Source of the DNA: Streptomyces viridochromogenes | Lineage (GTDB): Bacteria; Actinomycetota; Actinomycetes; Streptomycetales; Streptomycetaceae | Assembly: GCF_001270495.1 (NCBI RefSeq) | Contig: NZ_LGUR01000245.1 | Location: 1-53,460, forward strand | Reading direction: 5' to 3' | Length of the DNA: 53,460 nt | Shown here: piece by piece, positions 51,499 through 53,460 of the stretch | Layout of the letters: every line of letters begins with the position of its first letter | How positions within the stretch are numbered: position 1 is the stretch's first letter | The notes under the pieces: model-generated | Seen by the model: only the letters and a program-made list of their open reading frames with translations | Database searches by the model: none | What the model was told of the DNA's origin: nothing | Program-made: the position numbers and the translations under genes

Positions 51499-53445
51499 TC
51501 AGCCCGCCTTCGGTGTGACCACCCGCCCGGTGAACTGCTCCGCCTGGAGCGAGTACAGCTCCGCGTAGACGCCGCCCGAGGCCAGCAGTTCGTCGGGCGT
51601 GCCGGACTCCACGAGTCTGCCCTGGTCGAGGACGTGCACCAGATCGGCGTGGCGTACGGACGCCAGCCGGTGGGTGATGAGGACGACCGTCTGGCCGGTG
51701 GAGGCGAGCGCGCGGATCTTCTCGAAGACCTCCAGCTCGGCCCGTGCGTCCAGGGCCGCCGTCGGCTCGTCCACGATGAGAATGCGCCCGCGCCGGTACG
51801 CGGCCCGCGCGATGCCCAGCCGCTGCCACTGACCGCCGGACAGCTCGTGCCCGCCGCTGAACTGCCGGGCCAGCAGGGTGTCCAGACCGCGCGGCAGGTC
51901 GGCCACCACCTCCTCGGCCCCGGCCTCGGTGACCGAGGAGGCCAGCCGTTCCTCGGTGAGGGGCGCGGAGGAGCGGCCGACGGCGACGTTGACCCGGGCG
52001 GTGAACGGCCAGCGCTTGAAGTCCTGGGCCACCATGGCGATCCGCTCGGCGAGCTGGTGCCGGTCGGCGGTCGCCGCGTCGACGTCGTCCCACAGGACGC
52101 GCCCCCGGTCCGGCGTGTAGAGCCCCGCCAGCAGCTTCACCAGGGTGGTCTTCCCGGAGCCGTTCTCACCGACCAGCGCGACGATCCGGCCGAGGGGGAG
52201 GGCGAGCGTGATGTCGTCGAGGGCGGGGCGGGCGGATTCACCGGGGTAGCTGAAGCTCACGTTCTCGAAGCGGATCTCCTGCGGATCCTCGGGCAGTGCG
52301 GCGCCGCCCACCGGGATCGCCCGTTCGGCCGCCTCGACGTACAGCCGCTGGAGATCGCCCACGAACAGGGCCTCCTCATGAAGCGCGTTGACCTCCAGGA
52401 CGAGGCTGTCGAGGCTCGACGAGCCGGTGCGGATCGCGATGACGGCCGTTCCCGCCACGGAGAGCGCCATGGCCCCGGCCAGCAGCAGCCCGCCCAGGGT
52501 GGCGTACGTCGCCACGGTCGCGAGCCCCGTCCACGCCGCCGCGATGAGCCCGGTACGTGCCGCCAGCCGGGCCAGCCGCGCCTGCTCCGCCTCCGCCGTC
52601 TCCGACATCGCCCGGTAGTGCCGCAGAAGGAAGGGCCCGACACCGTGGACGCGGATCTCGGGCGCGGCGGCGGGCTCGGTCAGCAGCCCGCTGATCAGAT
52701 GCCCGGCGCGGGAGTGCTGCACCCAGGTGTGGAAGGACTCGTAGCGGCGCCGGGCGTTGGTGAGGGCGCTCCAGGCGCTGGGCAGTGTCATGGTGGCGAG
52801 GAGGGGCAGCAGGGCCGGGTGCAGCACGGTGAGCACGCTCGCCGCGGCGATCAGCGAGATGGCCGCGTTCACGACCCGTGTGCTGTACGCGATCATGCGG
52901 CGGGCGGATCCGGCGCCGTACTGCGCGGTGTCCAGCAGCTTGTGGAAGGCATGGTCCTCGATCGCGGCCAGCTCCACCGCCGCGGCACGCTCCAGATACA
53001 GCTCTGTCGCCACCCGTTCCACCTTCGGCTCCAGCCGCCCGGTGGCATACGTGGACGCGGCCCGCAGCAGCGTGGACACCACCATCACGGCGGCCATCGC
53101 GAGGAGGGCGGGCACGGCACCCCGTAACCGCTCCTCCAGGGCGCCGCCCCCGATCAGCCGCCCCAGCACGCTGTTCACGGCGAGCAGCCCGACCGCCTGC
53201 CCCAGCCCTCGCCCCACCTCGGCCACCAGCACGGTCCGCGCGGCCCGCCGGTCGGCCTGCCAGGCGAGCCGGAAGCTCGACGCCAACAGCGATGGCAGCC
53301 GCGTCACCATGGCCCGGAAGTTCAGCTCCAGAAAGGCGTCCCGATGCTGATTCCACCCCGTGTCGTACCGCAGCGGCCCTCCGAACAGCAGCCGCTCCGA
53401 CTCGGAAACCCCGCCCTCACCAGCACCGTGCTTCTTCCCCACCAC
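51499..53445 (-). CDS. ABC transporter, fused permease and ATPase (exporter type)
   Basis: A 648-aa half-transporter. The N-terminal membrane domain (about 65-345) has several helices, with a cytoplasmic loop at the coupling position (RRYESFHTWVQHSRAGHLISG). The C-terminal ATPase domain (about 390-635) has Walker A GENGSGKTT, Q-loop VAQDF, the signature LSGGQWQRLGIARA, Walker B ILIVDEPTAALD and the H-loop LITHRLASV. The LSGGQW form and N-terminus with an unusual 60-residue cytoplasmic start are like lantibiotic/peptide-type ABC exporters. It probably works as a homodimer. GTG 53445 has GGAGG 4 nt upstream (GTG 53442 also fits). The substrate is unknown. Confidence 0.9.
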   Translation of the reverse strand: MVGKKHGAGEGGVSESERLLFGGPLRYDTGWNQHRDAFLELNFRAMVTRLPSLLASSFRLAWQADRRAARTVLVAEVGRGLGQAVGLLAVNSVLGRLIGGGALEERLRGAVPALLAMAAVMVVSTLLRAASTYATGRLEPKVERVATELYLERAAAVELAAIEDHAFHKLLDTAQYGAGSARRMIAYSTRVVNAAISLIAAASVLTVLHPALLPLLATMTLPSAWSALTNARRRYESFHTWVQHSRAGHLISGLLTEPAAAPEIRVHGVGPFLLRHYRAMSETAEAEQARLARLAARTGLIAAAWTGLATVATYATLGGLLLAGAMALSVAGTAVIAIRTGSSSLDSLVLEVNALHEEALFVGDLQRLYVEAAERAIPVGGAALPEDPQEIRFENVSFSYPGESARPALDDITLALPLGRIVALVGENGSGKTTLVKLLAGLYTPDRGRVLWDDVDAATADRHQLAERIAMVAQDFKRWPFTARVNVAVGRSSAPLTEERLASSVTEAGAEEVVADLPRGLDTLLARQFSGGHELSGGQWQRLGIARAAYRRGRILIVDEPTAALDARAELEVFEKIRALASTGQTVVLITHRLASVRHADLVHVLDQGRLVESGTPDELLASGGVYAELYSLQAEQFTGRVVTPKAG

Positions 53446-53460
53446 ACACCCTCCCCCGAC

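Overview
The window looks like a chromosomal core segment of a Streptomyces. GC content and third-position GC bias are very high, GTG starts are frequent, ribosome binding sites are strong GGAGG types, and many Streptomyces-specific small families are present (SPW_0924, DUF6343, DUF3068, DUF4184, PAC2, PdtaR-like ANTAR regulator). The order pyk - pdtaR - liv operon - polA - rpsA - coaE matches, from memory, the S. coelicolor core around SCO1996-SCO2014. I see no insertion sequence, prophage, CRISPR array or biosynthetic cluster.

Layout. 1-7.6 kb: 3' part of a siderophore-type lysine/ornithine N-monooxygenase, a Tat-exported 5'-nucleotidase/cyclic phosphodiesterase, a SIMPL-domain protein, pyruvate kinase, a frameshifted HTH/LAGLIDADG gene, an atypical compact tRNA with a CAA anticodon, and an ANTAR response regulator. 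7.6-13.3 kb: a complete branched-chain amino acid ABC importer read leftward (livK, hairpin, livH, livM, livG, livF). 13.3-14.2 kb: an 850-bp stretch without a convincing gene. 14.2-21.1 kb: hotdog thioesterase, molybdopterin oxidoreductase of the FdhF/YdeP type, DNA polymerase I, a small protein and a DUF4184 membrane protein. 21.5-27.9 kb: a secreted transglycosylase-like protein, SPW_0924, DUF3068, an HrpB-type helicase and a methyltransferase with no canonical start codon. 28-34 kb: ribosomal protein S1 with a clear promoter and a long leader, PAC2 protein, dephospho-CoA kinase, TPR protein, DUF6343, acyltransferase, DoxX. 34-41 kb: S4 RNA-binding protein, family-5 uracil-DNA glycosylase, then a GntR regulator divergent from an NCS1 nucleobase-type transporter and an Asp/Glu/hydantoin-type racemase, a GNAT/RidA pair, an Arg-rich hypothetical protein and a nucleotidyltransferase. 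41.4-46.6 kb: a soluble Ser/Thr kinase, a secreted Lys/His/acidic-repeat protein broken by a 7-nt loss, and a PAS-GAF-SpoIIE phosphatase with an anti-sigma-type ATPase domain. 46.9-53.4 kb: FUSC-family transporter, SAH/MTA-deaminase-like amidohydrolase, DUF899 protein, a 61-aa protein and an ABC exporter.

What works together. The liv genes form one importer, with translational coupling (GTGA overlaps) between livM/livG and livG/livF. The GntR-NCS1-racemase group looks like a small uptake and conversion unit for a nucleobase, hydantoin or allantoin-type compound, with a perfect 16-bp palindrome as likely operator. RidA and GNAT are translationally coupled. The kinase, secreted repeat protein and SpoIIE phosphatase are neighbours but not clearly an operon.

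Most unusual observations: the class-I tRNA with a CAA anticodon; the frameshift that turns an acidic repeat tail into a basic one; the 21-bp tandem repeats that code for the C-termini of two convergent genes; the methyltransferase apparently starting at AUC; and the frameshifted free-standing LAGLIDADG gene beside the tRNA. I found no clear new multi-gene defence or metabolic system.
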